Notes: generated from the letters alone by a model not told the origin. A stretch of DNA of 64,000 bases from DATHTS01 sp965219305 (GCA_965219305.1 OZ244725.1:1674001-1738000); one strand, 5' to 3'; counted from the stretch's first letter, positions 26,699 through 36,105 are shown. Translations and numbers: made by a program.

Positions 26699-27886
26699 AT
26701 GAGATTTACAAAATTTTTCTGCAAAATTCTTTTTCTGCTTTTGTTGTTAAATAATTTCGCCTGCGCCGACACCGAATTTTCCGATTCGGGAACGGACGAT
26801 CTGCCCGCGCCGAAGCAGACTGAAAAATTCAAAATCGAAACCGTCGCGGAAAATCTCGAAGTTCCCTGGGCAATCGTTTTCGCGCCGGACGGCAGAATTT
26901 TCGTCACCGAACGTCCGGGCAGAGTTCGCGTTATCGCGGACGGAAAACTCGTCGAAAAACCGCTTTTTACACTTCCCGATGTCGAACTTTCGAGCGAAAC
27001 GGGTTTGATGGGAATGACGTTGCACCCGAATTTCGCGGAAAATCATTTGCTTTATCTCGCCTACGTTTACGAAAACGGCGGCGACAAATTCGTGCGCGTC
27101 GTGCGTTTTAAAGAAAACGGCGAAACTTTGCTCGAGCCGAAAACGATTATCGAAGGAATTTCCGCCGCACGTTTTCACGCCGGAACGCGGCTTGGATTTT
27201 CGCCCGTTGATAAAAAACTTTACATCACGACCGGCGACGCGACGCAACAGAAACTGGCGCAAAAACTCGATTCTTTGAACGGGAAAACTCTCCGTTTGAA
27301 CGACGACGGAAGCGTTCCCGAAGACAATCCGTTTGTCGGAAACAAAGACGCGCGACCGGAAATCTGGACTTACGGACACCGCAACGCGCAGGGTTTGTCG
27401 TGGCAGCCGGAAACGAATCTGATGTGGCAGACCGAACACGGACCGTCGCTAATTGACGGCGTTTCGCTGTTCAAAAAACGAACTGGCGGCGACGAAGTAA
27501 ATATCGTCGAACGCGGGAAAAATTACGGTTGGGCGAAGATCAGCCACAATATGAAAAAGGAAGGAATGGAAACGCCGCTCGTCGAATATTCTCCGGCGGT
27601 TGCGCCCGCGTCCGGCACTTTTTACAGCGGCGATGCGTTTCCGAATTACAAAGGAAATTTCTTTTTCGGCGCATTAAAAGGCGAAGAAATCGTGCGTCTA
27701 GTGATCGAAGGACGAAAGATCACGGCGCAGGAATTTCTGCTTAAAAAACAATTCGGCAGAATCCGCGAAGTCGCCGTTTCGCCCGAAGGTTATATTTATT
27801 TTTCCACATCAAACCGCGATGGGCGCGGCGATGTTGCGAAAACCGACGACAGAATTATGCGGCTCGTTCCGGTTAAAGAAAAGTAA
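26699..27886 (+). CDS. PQQ-dependent sugar dehydrogenase-like lipoprotein
   Basis: A 395-residue lipoprotein (lipobox LNNFAC near residue 21) with a six-bladed beta-propeller of the soluble glucose/aldose dehydrogenase family. Motifs: VPWAIVFAPDGRIFVTERPGR, GLMGMTLHPNF, and WTYGHRNAQGLSW with the catalytic-type His region, then TEHGP. It would oxidise aldose sugars with PQQ in the periplasm. No PQQ synthesis gene is in the window. The palindromes on both sides make it a monocistronic gene. Confidence 0.85.
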   Translation: MRFTKFFCKILFLLLLLNNFACADTEFSDSGTDDLPAPKQTEKFKIETVAENLEVPWAIVFAPDGRIFVTERPGRVRVIADGKLVEKPLFTLPDVELSSETGLMGMTLHPNFAENHLLYLAYVYENGGDKFVRVVRFKENGETLLEPKTIIEGISAARFHAGTRLGFSPVDKKLYITTGDATQQKLAQKLDSLNGKTLRLNDDGSVPEDNPFVGNKDARPEIWTYGHRNAQGLSWQPETNLMWQTEHGPSLIDGVSLFKKRTGGDEVNIVERGKNYGWAKISHNMKKEGMETPLVEYSPAVAPASGTFYSGDAFPNYKGNFFFGALKGEEIVRLVIEGRKITAQEFLLKKQFGRIREVAVSPEGYIYFSTSNRDGRGDVAKTDDRIMRLVPVKEK

Positions 27887-27891
27887 GAATA

Positions 27892-27970
27892 TTTGCCCGC
27901 GAAATACGCGAAAAGGCGCGAAAAAGATTTAAAATTATTTTAGCGTCTTTTCGCGTATTTCGCGGGCAAA
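27892..27970. repeat. Near-perfect 28-bp-arm palindrome, CGCGAAA period about 10
   Basis: Arms 27892-27919 and 27943-27970 match at 27 of 28 positions. Each arm carries CGCGAAA three times at 9-10-base spacing. It fills the gap between the sugar dehydrogenase and MOSC genes. Confidence 0.88.
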
Positions 27971-27980
27971 AAAATTTAAG

Positions 27981-28538
27981 ATGTTAGAAATCAAACATTT
28001 AACAAAAGAAGAACTCGAAGCAGGTTTGGACGAGATTCAAAAATCGCCTTTGAATAACGGAATTTTGGAAATGATCGTCTGCCGTCCGAAGAAAAATGCG
28101 CGCGAAATTTTGGAAACCGGCGAACTCGATACGGAAGTCGGTTTGATCGGCGATAATTGGAAAACTCGCGGAAGCTGGGCGACGAAAGACAAAAAAGCGC
28201 ACCCGGAAATGCAGATAAATATTATGAATTCGCGGGCGATTTCCCTGATCGCCGTCGAAAAGGAACGCTGGCAATTGGCGGGCGATCAGCTTTTTGTTGA
28301 TATGAATTTGTCGGACGAAAATTTGCCGTGCGGAAGTAAGTTAAAAATCGGCGACGCGATTCTAGAAGTTACGGCTGTTCCGCATAACGGCTGCGTGAAA
28401 TTTACTAAAAGATTCGGCGTTGAAGCGACGAGGTTTGCCAATTCAAAGATCGGAAAACAATTGCATTTGCGCGGAATAAATGCAAAAGTCATCAAAGCCG
28501 GAAGAATTTCCGTCGGCGATGCAGTGACTAAAATATAA
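27981..28538 (+). CDS. MOSC-domain protein
   Basis: A 185-residue protein with the beta-strand MOSC domain found at the end of molybdenum cofactor sulfurases and in YiiM/YuaD-like proteins. Seen: VCRPKKNAREILETGELDTEVGLIGD, NIMNSRAISLIAVEKERWQLAGDQLFVDMNLS, and the domain core VPHNGCVKFTKRFG with the conserved Cys that accepts sulfur or binds the ligand. A role in sulfur or Mo cofactor handling is known for the fold but not for this protein. Confidence 0.85.
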   Translation: MLEIKHLTKEELEAGLDEIQKSPLNNGILEMIVCRPKKNAREILETGELDTEVGLIGDNWKTRGSWATKDKKAHPEMQINIMNSRAISLIAVEKERWQLAGDQLFVDMNLSDENLPCGSKLKIGDAILEVTAVPHNGCVKFTKRFGVEATRFANSKIGKQLHLRGINAKVIKAGRISVGDAVTKI

Positions 28539-28631
28539 TTTTGAAAATTTATCATCAAAGTATGCAAAAGTCTTGAGTTCAAGCGTTCTTGTAATTATTC
28601 GGTTTTTCCGCAAAAAAGTCGAACAAAACTT

Positions 28632-29762
28632 ATGAAAAAATTAATAACTTTGATCGCATTTTGTATGATCTTTGCCGTCGGTTCGGTGTTTGCTAACGAC
28701 GGTTCTTTTTACGCTTCGGGAAACACTTTGATTCCCTTACAGGAAACGCAAATACAACTAAAAAAGGAACTTTTACAATTTCATATTTCTGATTTTTCTT
28801 ATATGAATGTCGAAATAGATTTTGAATTTTACAATCCCGGCGCGGAAAAAACTTTGACGGTCGGTTTCGTGTCACCGCCCGCTTTCGGCGACATTGATGA
28901 GGAATTGAGCAAAAATCCGAATATCAGCGATTTTACAGTTTCAGTCAATGACGAAAATATAAAGTTTCAGCTTAAGCGAATGGGTGAAACGGCGTTTAAA
29001 TTGAACGATGAAAAGATAAACGGTTATGATTTCGTTTATTATTTTCCCGTGAAATTCAAAAAAGGAGTGAATAAAATACGACACACTTACCGATTTTTAG
29101 GTGGAAATTCCATCGAAACGCAGAGAGATTTTTCGTATCAAATCACGACCGGAAAGCGTTGGGCGAATAAGCAGATTGACGATTTCGAGTTGCAAGTTCA
29201 TCTTGATAAAGGAATTTATTTTATTCCGGCGACGTTTAATAAAAACGGGAAATCCGCCGATTGGCAGATCGTCGGCGACGGTGTGATTTCAAAAATTTCG
29301 CGTGATTGGTTTATCGAAGGAAGTCAAAAGATAAAAATGGCGCATTTGAACAGCGGTTATTTGCTTTTGAAGGAGAAAAATTTCAAACCGGACAATGACA
29401 TTTTTCTCGGCGAATATAATTGGGGCGCGGGTTGGATAAACAGTTGGTGCAAAACCGAAGCGAAGTGTTTCAAAGATGATGAAATGACGGATTTTTCCCG
29501 CGCCGTTTATCTGAATCCACAAAACGATATTGACGAAACGCAATTTAAAGATTTAAGCCGCACGGAATTAAAACTTCTTAGAAATTATTATTTCGCGCTC
29601 GCCGGATACGAATTTCAAGATAAAACCGTTAAGAACTTTTACACCAAGTTTTTCTGGTATAAGCCGAATCCGAATGTCAAAACGGAAAATGTAAATATTA
29701 CCGATGGTCAAAAAACATTTATCGAGACAATCAAAAAAGTTGAAAACGGTAAAGTTAATTAA
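28632..29762 (+). CDS. Secreted protein with C-terminal YARHG domain
   Basis: A 376-residue protein with signal peptide (MKKLITLIAFCMIFAVGSVFA), an N-terminal beta-sandwich similar to DUF4424-type domains (about 25-280), and a C-terminal YARHG-like helical domain (about 310-350: LSRTELKLLRNYYFALAGYEFQDKTVKNFYTKF in parts, ending WYKPNP). YARHG domains are extracytoplasmic and probably bind the cell wall. The N-terminal assignment is tentative. Confidence 0.68.
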   Translation: MKKLITLIAFCMIFAVGSVFANDGSFYASGNTLIPLQETQIQLKKELLQFHISDFSYMNVEIDFEFYNPGAEKTLTVGFVSPPAFGDIDEELSKNPNISDFTVSVNDENIKFQLKRMGETAFKLNDEKINGYDFVYYFPVKFKKGVNKIRHTYRFLGGNSIETQRDFSYQITTGKRWANKQIDDFELQVHLDKGIYFIPATFNKNGKSADWQIVGDGVISKISRDWFIEGSQKIKMAHLNSGYLLLKEKNFKPDNDIFLGEYNWGAGWINSWCKTEAKCFKDDEMTDFSRAVYLNPQNDIDETQFKDLSRTELKLLRNYYFALAGYEFQDKTVKNFYTKFFWYKPNPNVKTENVNITDGQKTFIETIKKVENGKVN

Positions 29763-29778
29763 TATTTCCGGCATAAAT

Positions 29779-31560
29779 TTAGTGCGTCCTTAGAAAAGAT
29801 CTAAGCGCATCGGCTCTAAGCGGCTTGCTGAACAAGTAACCTTGAAGTTCGTCGCATTCTAAATCAGATAAAATATTTGATTGTTCTTCGGTTTCTATGC
29901 CTTCGGCAATCGTTTGTAAATGTAGATTATTCGCCAAAGTAATAATCGTTTTAACGATTGCCGCATCATTTGGACTGGTAGCTATATCTCTGACAAAAGC
30001 CTGATCTATTTTCAGCACATCAATGGGCAAAATCTTTAAATACGAAAGAGATGAATAACCGCAGCCGAAATCGTCAATAGAAATTTTAATGCCGAGATTT
30101 CTTAACTTCTGCAATGTTTCAATCGCCTGTTCGGTGTTGTTCATCAGCACGCTTTCGGTTAATTCCAATTCCAAATATTGCGGATCGAGTTTTGAATCTG
30201 TCAGAACACGGTTGATAATTTCGATCAGATCGTTTTGCTGAAACTGTCTCAGCGAAAGATTTACGGCAATACGCAAATCTGGAAATCCGTCGCGTTGCCA
30301 CGCTACGTTTTGACGGCAGGCAGTTTCCAAAATCCATTCGCCGAGCGGCATAATTAAACCGGTTTCTTCGGCAATCGGAATGAAATCGAGCGGCGAAACC
30401 ATTCCCAGTTCAGGATGCTGCCAGCGCACGAGAGCTTCGGTTCCTGTTATCTTTCCGGTTTTAGCGCAAATTTGCGGCTGAAATTGTAAAAAAAACTCTT
30501 CATTTTCCAGTCCGCGCCGCATACTGTTTTCGAGCGACAAACTTTTTAAAGCGCGTTCGTGCATATGTTCCGTATAAAACTGGTAATTATCGCCGCCGCT
30601 CTGACGCGCTCTGTATAATGCGATGCTGGCATTTTTTATTAACGTCTGACTGTCGTCTCCGTCATTCGGCGGAAGACTGATTCCGAAACTGGCGGTCAGA
30701 TAAAGTTCCTGTCCGCCGCAGAGAAACGGCGGAATTAAAGAATTCCTGATCTTTTGCACGATCTTGGCGCAATTTTCAACTCCTTCGACTTCATTTGCCA
30801 GCAGAGCGAATTCGTTACTGCCGAAATAAGCCGCCGTATCGGTTTTTCGGATGCAATTCACCAGACGTTTGGCAAAATCGCGCAAAATTTCGTCGCCGAC
30901 GGAATGTCCGAGAGTGTCATTGATATTTTTGAAACGGTCGAGTGCGAGAAAGATAACCGCCGATAATTTTTTATTACCGGACGATCTGCCCAATTCGTGA
31001 GTAAAACGATCTCTAAAGAGCGTCGGATTCGGCAAATTCGTCAGCGAATCGTAATAAGCCATTCGATTGATTTTTTCTTGAGCTAACTGACGTTCGAGAA
31101 TTTCACGCTGTAATTCTTCCGTCCGCAGAACGATCTGTTCTTCCAGATGATTTTCGTAGCGTTTCTTTATCAGGCGCAGTGATTGATGTTCGACGGCGCG
31201 TTCGACGATTGCTTCAACGAGGTCGAAATCAAACGGCTTAGTCATATAATCGAACGCTCCGGCACGCATTGCTTCGATGGCATTCTCGATATTATGAAGT
31301 CCGCTGACCATAATAATATCGGTATCCGGCGCAATTTCGAGAACTTTTGGTATCAATTCCAGACCGCTGATACCGTTCATCTGTATATCGCTTATTACCA
31401 GTTCAAATGTTTCAGCCTGAAGTTTTTCTAAAGCCTCTTCAGCCGAACCGACATTAGAGCAGTCATAAGTTCTTTCTAACAATTCACTTAATACATTTCT
31501 AACGAGTGAATCATCGTCAACAATCAGAATACGAGATTTGCCGTTATTTTCTTTGAACAT
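29779..31560 (-). CDS. REC-GGDEF-EAL cyclic-di-GMP phosphodiesterase
   Basis: A 593-residue response regulator. The receiver (about 10-125) has DDD at 15-17, the phospho-acceptor Asp58 and the Lys in YMTKP. A short coiled coil leads to a GGDEF domain (about 170-330) whose signature is GSNEF, so it is unlikely to make c-di-GMP. The EAL domain (about 345-590) keeps EALVRW, the Asn in VNLS, ELTES, DDFGCGYSS, the Lys in LKID and EGIE, all needed for phosphodiesterase activity. It would therefore degrade c-di-GMP under control of an unknown kinase. Confidence 0.92.
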   Translation of the reverse strand: MFKENNGKSRILIVDDDSLVRNVLSELLERTYDCSNVGSAEEALEKLQAETFELVISDIQMNGISGLELIPKVLEIAPDTDIIMVSGLHNIENAIEAMRAGAFDYMTKPFDFDLVEAIVERAVEHQSLRLIKKRYENHLEEQIVLRTEELQREILERQLAQEKINRMAYYDSLTNLPNPTLFRDRFTHELGRSSGNKKLSAVIFLALDRFKNINDTLGHSVGDEILRDFAKRLVNCIRKTDTAAYFGSNEFALLANEVEGVENCAKIVQKIRNSLIPPFLCGGQELYLTASFGISLPPNDGDDSQTLIKNASIALYRARQSGGDNYQFYTEHMHERALKSLSLENSMRRGLENEEFFLQFQPQICAKTGKITGTEALVRWQHPELGMVSPLDFIPIAEETGLIMPLGEWILETACRQNVAWQRDGFPDLRIAVNLSLRQFQQNDLIEIINRVLTDSKLDPQYLELELTESVLMNNTEQAIETLQKLRNLGIKISIDDFGCGYSSLSYLKILPIDVLKIDQAFVRDIATSPNDAAIVKTIITLANNLHLQTIAEGIETEEQSNILSDLECDELQGYLFSKPLRADALRSFLRTH

Positions 31561-31580
31561 AAATTTAATTCCCTTTTTCG

Positions 31581-31619
31581 TTCAGTTAAAATAATTTCCC
31601 TAGCATTATTTTAACTGAA
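31581..31619. promoter_or_regulatory. Perfect 15-bp inverted repeat before the phosphodiesterase gene
   Basis: TTCAGTTAAAATAAT (31581-31595) and its inverse complement (31605-31619) with a 9-base spacer, 21 bases upstream of the ATG at 31560. It could be an operator or a leader hairpin; there is no U-run. Confidence 0.55.
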
Positions 31620-31790
31620 AAGAAAAATAAGTATAAGTTAAATTTTCAAAACATCATTTTTACAAATCCAATTTTGCTCAATCCGGTTTATTACAATTCT
31701 TGTCTGTTTTTTTCAAATCTTTTTATAAACTCCAATTATTAACGTTCATAAGACCTTTGCTCAAGTTCTGTGATAACTCTCAAACGATAG

Positions 31791-31816
31791 GGGCAAAATA
31801 GGCGGGAATTTTGCCC
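31791..31816. promoter_or_regulatory. Inverted repeat GGGCAAAAT / ATTTTGCCC
   Basis: A 9-bp inverted repeat with an 8-base centre, about 165-190 bases upstream of the sigma-54-type promoter. This is a usual distance for an enhancer-binding protein site. Confidence 0.4.
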
Positions 31817-31978
31817 TTTGATCGAAAAAAAACTTTATTTTGATCTTCAATCGTTGTGAAAATTGATAATCTTAAAAAAATAAAAAAAATTATATTACTT
31901 AGTAAATACTTTTCTTATACCGTTTGCAAAAAATAAAAGCGTCGAATTTATAAAGTTTGAGTTTTAATTGATGACCGA

Positions 31979-31995
31979 TTGGCATAAATATTGCA
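31979..31995 (+). promoter_or_regulatory. Sigma-54-type promoter
   Basis: TTGGCATAAATATTGCA: GG at 31981-31982 and GC at 31993-31994, exactly ten bases apart, with the TTGCA half intact. It points at the gene starting 32117. Confidence 0.65.
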
Positions 31996-32116
31996 CCGTT
32001 TGTAAAACGTTCGGTAAGAGAAATTACCTGTCAATTTCCTAATTTACAATCATTTTCTTCCCAAACCGAACAAACACTATTTACAATCCATTAATTTAAT
32101 TTCTAGTAAGGAATAT

Positions 32117-33775
32117 ATGTTTGAACTCAAGAATTACTTTTCAACTTCCGCGTCAATCCTTATCTTTTTTATGATTTCAACTGTTGCTTTTGGACAGCAA
32201 TCTCGCTACGTCAAATCAAAAGCTATGATTGCTCCCACATTTTTCACAAATCCGCTTGTGTATAAAAATGATGGCGGCTGTAATTTTGAAAATCTGGATT
32301 CGGCAAGATTTGATGGACAAATCAGCACAAATCAAAAGATACTTTTTTGTAAAACTCTCCAAAAAATTTCATTAAAACTAGACGGCAATTGGTCTCCCGC
32401 TCTTAAGAGCGAGATGCAGCAGATATGGCAAATTTTTGCTCGTGAAAACGTAAAAATCTGTCTATTTAAGTTTGGGGTTCCATCGGGTTATCGGGCGATG
32501 GCTGAAATTGCTGATGAAAAAACCGGCGGAAACGGATTTAACATAAATCTTTATTTAAGACCCGAACAAACCGGAGACAAGTCGTTTTTTCCGATCTTTA
32601 TGCACGAACTTCGGCATATTTTTGATCTATATACAATCTGGAAAAATAAAACTTCTATAACTCAGGCTGAACTTGAAAAAAGAGCTTTCAGAATTACCGG
32701 GAAAATAAATCAGGAATTGCCGGACAATGATAGATATTCCGGCTTACCTACTTTTTGGAAAAATAGTTGGAAAAATTTATCGCCGAATGAAATAAATCAA
32801 AAACGTGAAGCAAAAATCGAAAAGTTTATGCAAAACAACAGCGTATATAAAAATTTGCTGATAAATCCCGAAAAACACCTGATTGATTATTCATCGAATC
32901 AATCTATTACAGAAACTTCTAAATTAAACGGAAGTAAAAGCGAAAGATTGCCCGAACGGTTAAATATTCGCCAAACGAAAAAATTGCTTCCACAAGAAAT
33001 CAACGAAGTTTCATTCCAAATGGAAAAAGCCGCCGACGCGACAAATCCCGATCAGATATTACGGGCGGCATTGTTAAACGAACAGAATTTATATCACAAA
33101 ATGGACAATTTCGTTTACGACCAAAATTTACAGCTTCAATGCTGGCAAAAACGGAAAGTAACTGAAAATTATGAATTGGAACGCTTAGTTACGAGAACTC
33201 AGAGCGGCGAAGCATTATTTCAGAACAAAAAAGGTTCGCCCGGTTTGTTTAGTTCGCCTTCCTGCGTTTTGGATTTTGAAATAATCAAATCTGATGCGAC
33301 CGATACTTTTTGGGCGGCACCATATCTTGACCAGATGCGAATAAAATTTGATTCTTTCACCACTGTTGATAACATTCCGGTCGCCCGTTATACGGTTTTC
33401 CAGCCCTCTCAAAAAATGTTCAAACAGATAGAATCACATTATCCGCATATCAAATCTTTTCGCGTATTTGTGGGAACGATCTTCGTTTCCGTCGAAGATT
33501 CACAGATCGTCAAATTTTGGGGAACGAGTTTTCCTGAAACACAAACTACCGGATATTCTTCGAGAGTGGGCGGAAGTTACGGAGCGACGGCAGTTCGTCA
33601 AAAACTAGCCAGCGGAATTTGGGTAACTACATTGTTAAATATCGTCGCGGTTACAAACGAAAAAAACAAAATGAAGCCTTTCAACTACGTCGTCAAATAT
33701 CGAAACTATCGTCAGGGAACTACCGATGTTGTGATTCTTGACGATGAGGAAGCAGTTACCAAACAATCACTATAA
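32117..33775 (+). CDS. Secreted protein with HELRH metalloprotease-like motif
   Basis: A 552-residue protein with a signal peptide (ILIFFMISTVAFGQQ). The first domain (about 70-190) contains HELRHIFD near residue 177, of the HExxH zinc-peptidase type, in a context (PIFMHELRHIFDLYT) like gluzincin active-site helices. The third ligand is not obvious. The C-terminal part (330-550) is beta-rich and unrecognised. A ribosome binding site AAGGA precedes the ATG. The gene lies downstream of a sigma-54-type promoter. Peptidase activity is inferred from the motif only. Confidence 0.6.
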   Translation: MFELKNYFSTSASILIFFMISTVAFGQQSRYVKSKAMIAPTFFTNPLVYKNDGGCNFENLDSARFDGQISTNQKILFCKTLQKISLKLDGNWSPALKSEMQQIWQIFARENVKICLFKFGVPSGYRAMAEIADEKTGGNGFNINLYLRPEQTGDKSFFPIFMHELRHIFDLYTIWKNKTSITQAELEKRAFRITGKINQELPDNDRYSGLPTFWKNSWKNLSPNEINQKREAKIEKFMQNNSVYKNLLINPEKHLIDYSSNQSITETSKLNGSKSERLPERLNIRQTKKLLPQEINEVSFQMEKAADATNPDQILRAALLNEQNLYHKMDNFVYDQNLQLQCWQKRKVTENYELERLVTRTQSGEALFQNKKGSPGLFSSPSCVLDFEIIKSDATDTFWAAPYLDQMRIKFDSFTTVDNIPVARYTVFQPSQKMFKQIESHYPHIKSFRVFVGTIFVSVEDSQIVKFWGTSFPETQTTGYSSRVGGSYGATAVRQKLASGIWVTTLLNIVAVTNEKNKMKPFNYVVKYRNYRQGTTDVVILDDEEAVTKQSL

Positions 33776-33799
33776 CTCAGGTTATTTTTTGTAAAAACC

Positions 33800-33817
33800 G
33801 CCGGATTATTATCCGGC
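33800..33817. other. Short hairpin before the receiver-like gene
   Basis: GCCGGAT / ATCCGGC with a TATT loop, 11 bases before the ATG at 33829. It could modulate translation or stability between the two genes; on the plus strand no U-run follows. Confidence 0.4.
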
Positions 33818-33828
33818 ACTAAAATAAA

Positions 33829-34575
33829 ATGATGAAAAACAACACAATACTTCTAATTAGCAACGAACCTATCAGATTCAAAAGCCTGTCCATTATTCTG
33901 CGGCAACTCGACTACAGTGTTTTATTTGCCGCCGACGGACGCGAAGGTTTTCGATTAACCCGTCGCGCAGTTCCTGATCTGGTCATCAGCGAAATAAATC
34001 TGCCGGAAATTTCTGCAATCGAATTATGCCGTATGATTCGGGAAGACAGAGAATTATGGACAACTCCGTTGATGTTCGTGAGCGAATCACCTCAGAAAAA
34101 CAAAAATCTTATTGAACTTTTAGAAACCGGAGCAGACGAATGTCTCGCCGAATTTTCTAATCCACAGTATATCGCCGCAAAAGCCAAATGGTTGATTAAA
34201 AGAAAATATGCGGAAAATAATTTAATGCAAAACTACGAAATTTTACGCAGAAGACAGTTGCCGATTGCTCAACTTATCAAAGATACCACCAAATTATTTA
34301 CTAATTCGGACATTGGTTATAAAACCGTCTCTTTGAAAGAATCCAACACTCAGGACTTTGAAAAAATCCTGAGTCAAAGAGTAGATTTAGGAATGAATAT
34401 GATCGGCGCACTGGCTAATTTGTTGGAAGATCAGGTGAAAGTTTTAGAAAATTGGAAACGCTCGCACCACGAAAGAAAGTTTGTATTTAACCAAAGATCC
34501 GCCGGTAATCTGCCGGAAGCAAATTATGAATATATTACCGATAATTCTACAAACGATAATTTAAGAGTCAATTGA
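33829..34575 (+). CDS. Receiver-like protein without phospho-acceptor Asp
   Basis: A 248-residue protein. Residues 5-125 have the CheY fold pattern (ILLISNEPIRFKSLSIILRQL ... VPDLVISEINLPEISAIELCRMIRED ... MFVSESPQ ... LLETGADECL), but the acidic pair is Asn-Glu, the phospho-acceptor position is Glu55, and no Lys follows at the usual KP place. It should therefore not be switched by a kinase in the normal way. The C-terminal 120 residues are helical and unrecognised. It lies 53 bases after the HELRH gene, so it may share the sigma-54 transcript. Confidence 0.7.
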   Translation: MMKNNTILLISNEPIRFKSLSIILRQLDYSVLFAADGREGFRLTRRAVPDLVISEINLPEISAIELCRMIREDRELWTTPLMFVSESPQKNKNLIELLETGADECLAEFSNPQYIAAKAKWLIKRKYAENNLMQNYEILRRRQLPIAQLIKDTTKLFTNSDIGYKTVSLKESNTQDFEKILSQRVDLGMNMIGALANLLEDQVKVLENWKRSHHERKFVFNQRSAGNLPEANYEYITDNSTNDNLRVN

Positions 34576-34677
34576 TAATTTCAAGAAAAATATGCTGTTT
34601 GGAATTTTCATATTCATCAAGTAACCGGGCAAAAAAAATTTCTGTTTTAACTTGAGTTATTATCCGGTATCGTTTTT

Positions 34678-36105
34678 TTAATTTTTTGTCATCGTTCGTT
34701 TCAAAATCCAATCCGAGATCGTTTCCAAAACCTGCGGCGAAATTGTTTCTTCGATTTCGCCGTATTCCTGCAAAAGTCCGCTTTTGCTCGTCTGGAAAAG
34801 ATGATTTAATTTCGGAAAAGATTTGATCGTAAAATCTTTGTTTCCGCCTTTTTTGAGTGCATTGGAAATCGCTTCGAGATTTTCCTTTGACAAAACCTGC
34901 GTGTCGTTTTCGCCGTTTAACGCAAGAACGGGAATTTTCACTTTTTCGAGCGTCGGGCGCAGATCATAAGCCAGAAAATACCGATACCAAGCGGATAAAA
35001 GTGCGGGCGTTTGCTCTTTCACTTTTTTCTCGACCGGCGCGAAATCTTTTTGTTCTTCTTTACTTAATTTATTTTCACGTTTTTCCAACATCTCACCGAT
35101 CTTTTGTTCGGCGATTTTGTTGTCAGGCTCGGCTTTGATAATCGAGAAAATACTTTGTTGCAATTCGGTATTTTCGGCAATTTCTTGGGAACTCGTCCCG
35201 CTCGCTTTCATAATCGCCGCGCCTTGTGAAAGCAACGCTTCTTCGCCTGACAAACCGGTTCCCGCGAGCATCACGATAAACGCCACGTCTTTCGAGCGAA
35301 CCGCCGCCGCAGGTGCAATAACGCCGCCTTCGCTGTGTCCGATCAAACCGATTTGTTTCGGATTTATTTCCTTGCGGTTTTTCAAAAATTCAACTCCGGT
35401 CAAAACATCGCCAACGAAATTTTCCGTCGTCGCCGAACGCGAACCCAAATCCGAACCGCCGATTCCGCGGTCGTCAACGCGCAAAACGGCGATTCCTTTT
35501 CTCGTCAGATAATCCGCCAGAACGAGAAATGATTTATGCTGAAAAATCGTATTGTCGCGGTCTTGCGATCCGCTTCCGGTAATCAAAACTACTGCCGGAA
35601 ATTTTCCGTCGCCGTTTGGCAAAGTCAGCGTTCCGGCGAGTTTTATATTGTCTTTTGCATTTGTATAAATGACTTCTTCGGATTTATACGGAAAAGGTTT
35701 CTGCGGTGTTTGCGGGCGTTTCGGCGCGGCTTCAGCATTTAAATCGCGCTTGAAATTCAATGGCAATTTCGCTGCGCCTTGAGAAAATGTTCCGCCGATC
35801 TCGTCGTCTTTTTCATTCAAATTCCCTTCGTAGCTAAAACCGAATTTCGCGGCTGAAAATTTCACGGTTTTGTCTGTTTTCGTCAATGAATCGAGCGGCA
35901 AATCTTTTGCGCCTTGTTCAGGAATATCGAGTTTCGCCGGGTAATTTTCGGCGTCTTTTGAAATTTTCAGAACAAAAGTCAGCGTCGTTCCGCCGACATC
36001 GAGCGCGCCGCGCCAGTTTCCTTCAATTCCCGTTTCGCTCTGCGCGAAAATCGAAGCCGTAAAACCAATTAACAAAGCAAATACACACAATAACAAATTT
36101 TTCAT
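34678..36105 (-). CDS. Secreted alpha/beta hydrolase with N-terminal beta domain
   Basis: A 475-residue protein with signal peptide (MKNLLLCVFALLIGFTASIFA). An N-terminal beta domain (GNWRGALDVGGTTLTFVLKI, about 27-125) precedes an alpha/beta-hydrolase with oxyanion GSGSQDRDN, the nucleophile in GLIGHSEGG (about residue 255), the acid in LNGENDTQV and the catalytic His in PKLNHLFQ. The family includes periplasmic esterases and acyl-peptidase-like enzymes; the substrate is unknown. ATG 36105 is chosen because GGGAG lies six bases upstream; the ATG at 36111 abuts it. Confidence 0.82.
   Translation of the reverse strand: MKNLLLCVFALLIGFTASIFAQSETGIEGNWRGALDVGGTTLTFVLKISKDAENYPAKLDIPEQGAKDLPLDSLTKTDKTVKFSAAKFGFSYEGNLNEKDDEIGGTFSQGAAKLPLNFKRDLNAEAAPKRPQTPQKPFPYKSEEVIYTNAKDNIKLAGTLTLPNGDGKFPAVVLITGSGSQDRDNTIFQHKSFLVLADYLTRKGIAVLRVDDRGIGGSDLGSRSATTENFVGDVLTGVEFLKNRKEINPKQIGLIGHSEGGVIAPAAAVRSKDVAFIVMLAGTGLSGEEALLSQGAAIMKASGTSSQEIAENTELQQSIFSIIKAEPDNKIAEQKIGEMLEKRENKLSKEEQKDFAPVEKKVKEQTPALLSAWYRYFLAYDLRPTLEKVKIPVLALNGENDTQVLSKENLEAISNALKKGGNKDFTIKSFPKLNHLFQTSKSGLLQEYGEIEETISPQVLETISDWILKRTMTKN

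Larger units (their letters stand above)
31561..32116. other. Regulatory intergenic region, divergent genes
   Basis: 556 AT-rich bases between the phosphodiesterase and the HELRH protein gene. It holds a 15-bp inverted repeat near the phosphodiesterase start, a 9-bp inverted repeat in the middle, and a sigma-54-type promoter, all listed separately. No coding sequence is seen. Confidence 0.6.

Noticed and set aside
34618..34677. Terminator after the receiver-like gene (ACCGG / CCGGT and T-run)
   Set aside because: The five-bp stem spans a loop of more than thirty bases, so the evidence is too weak.
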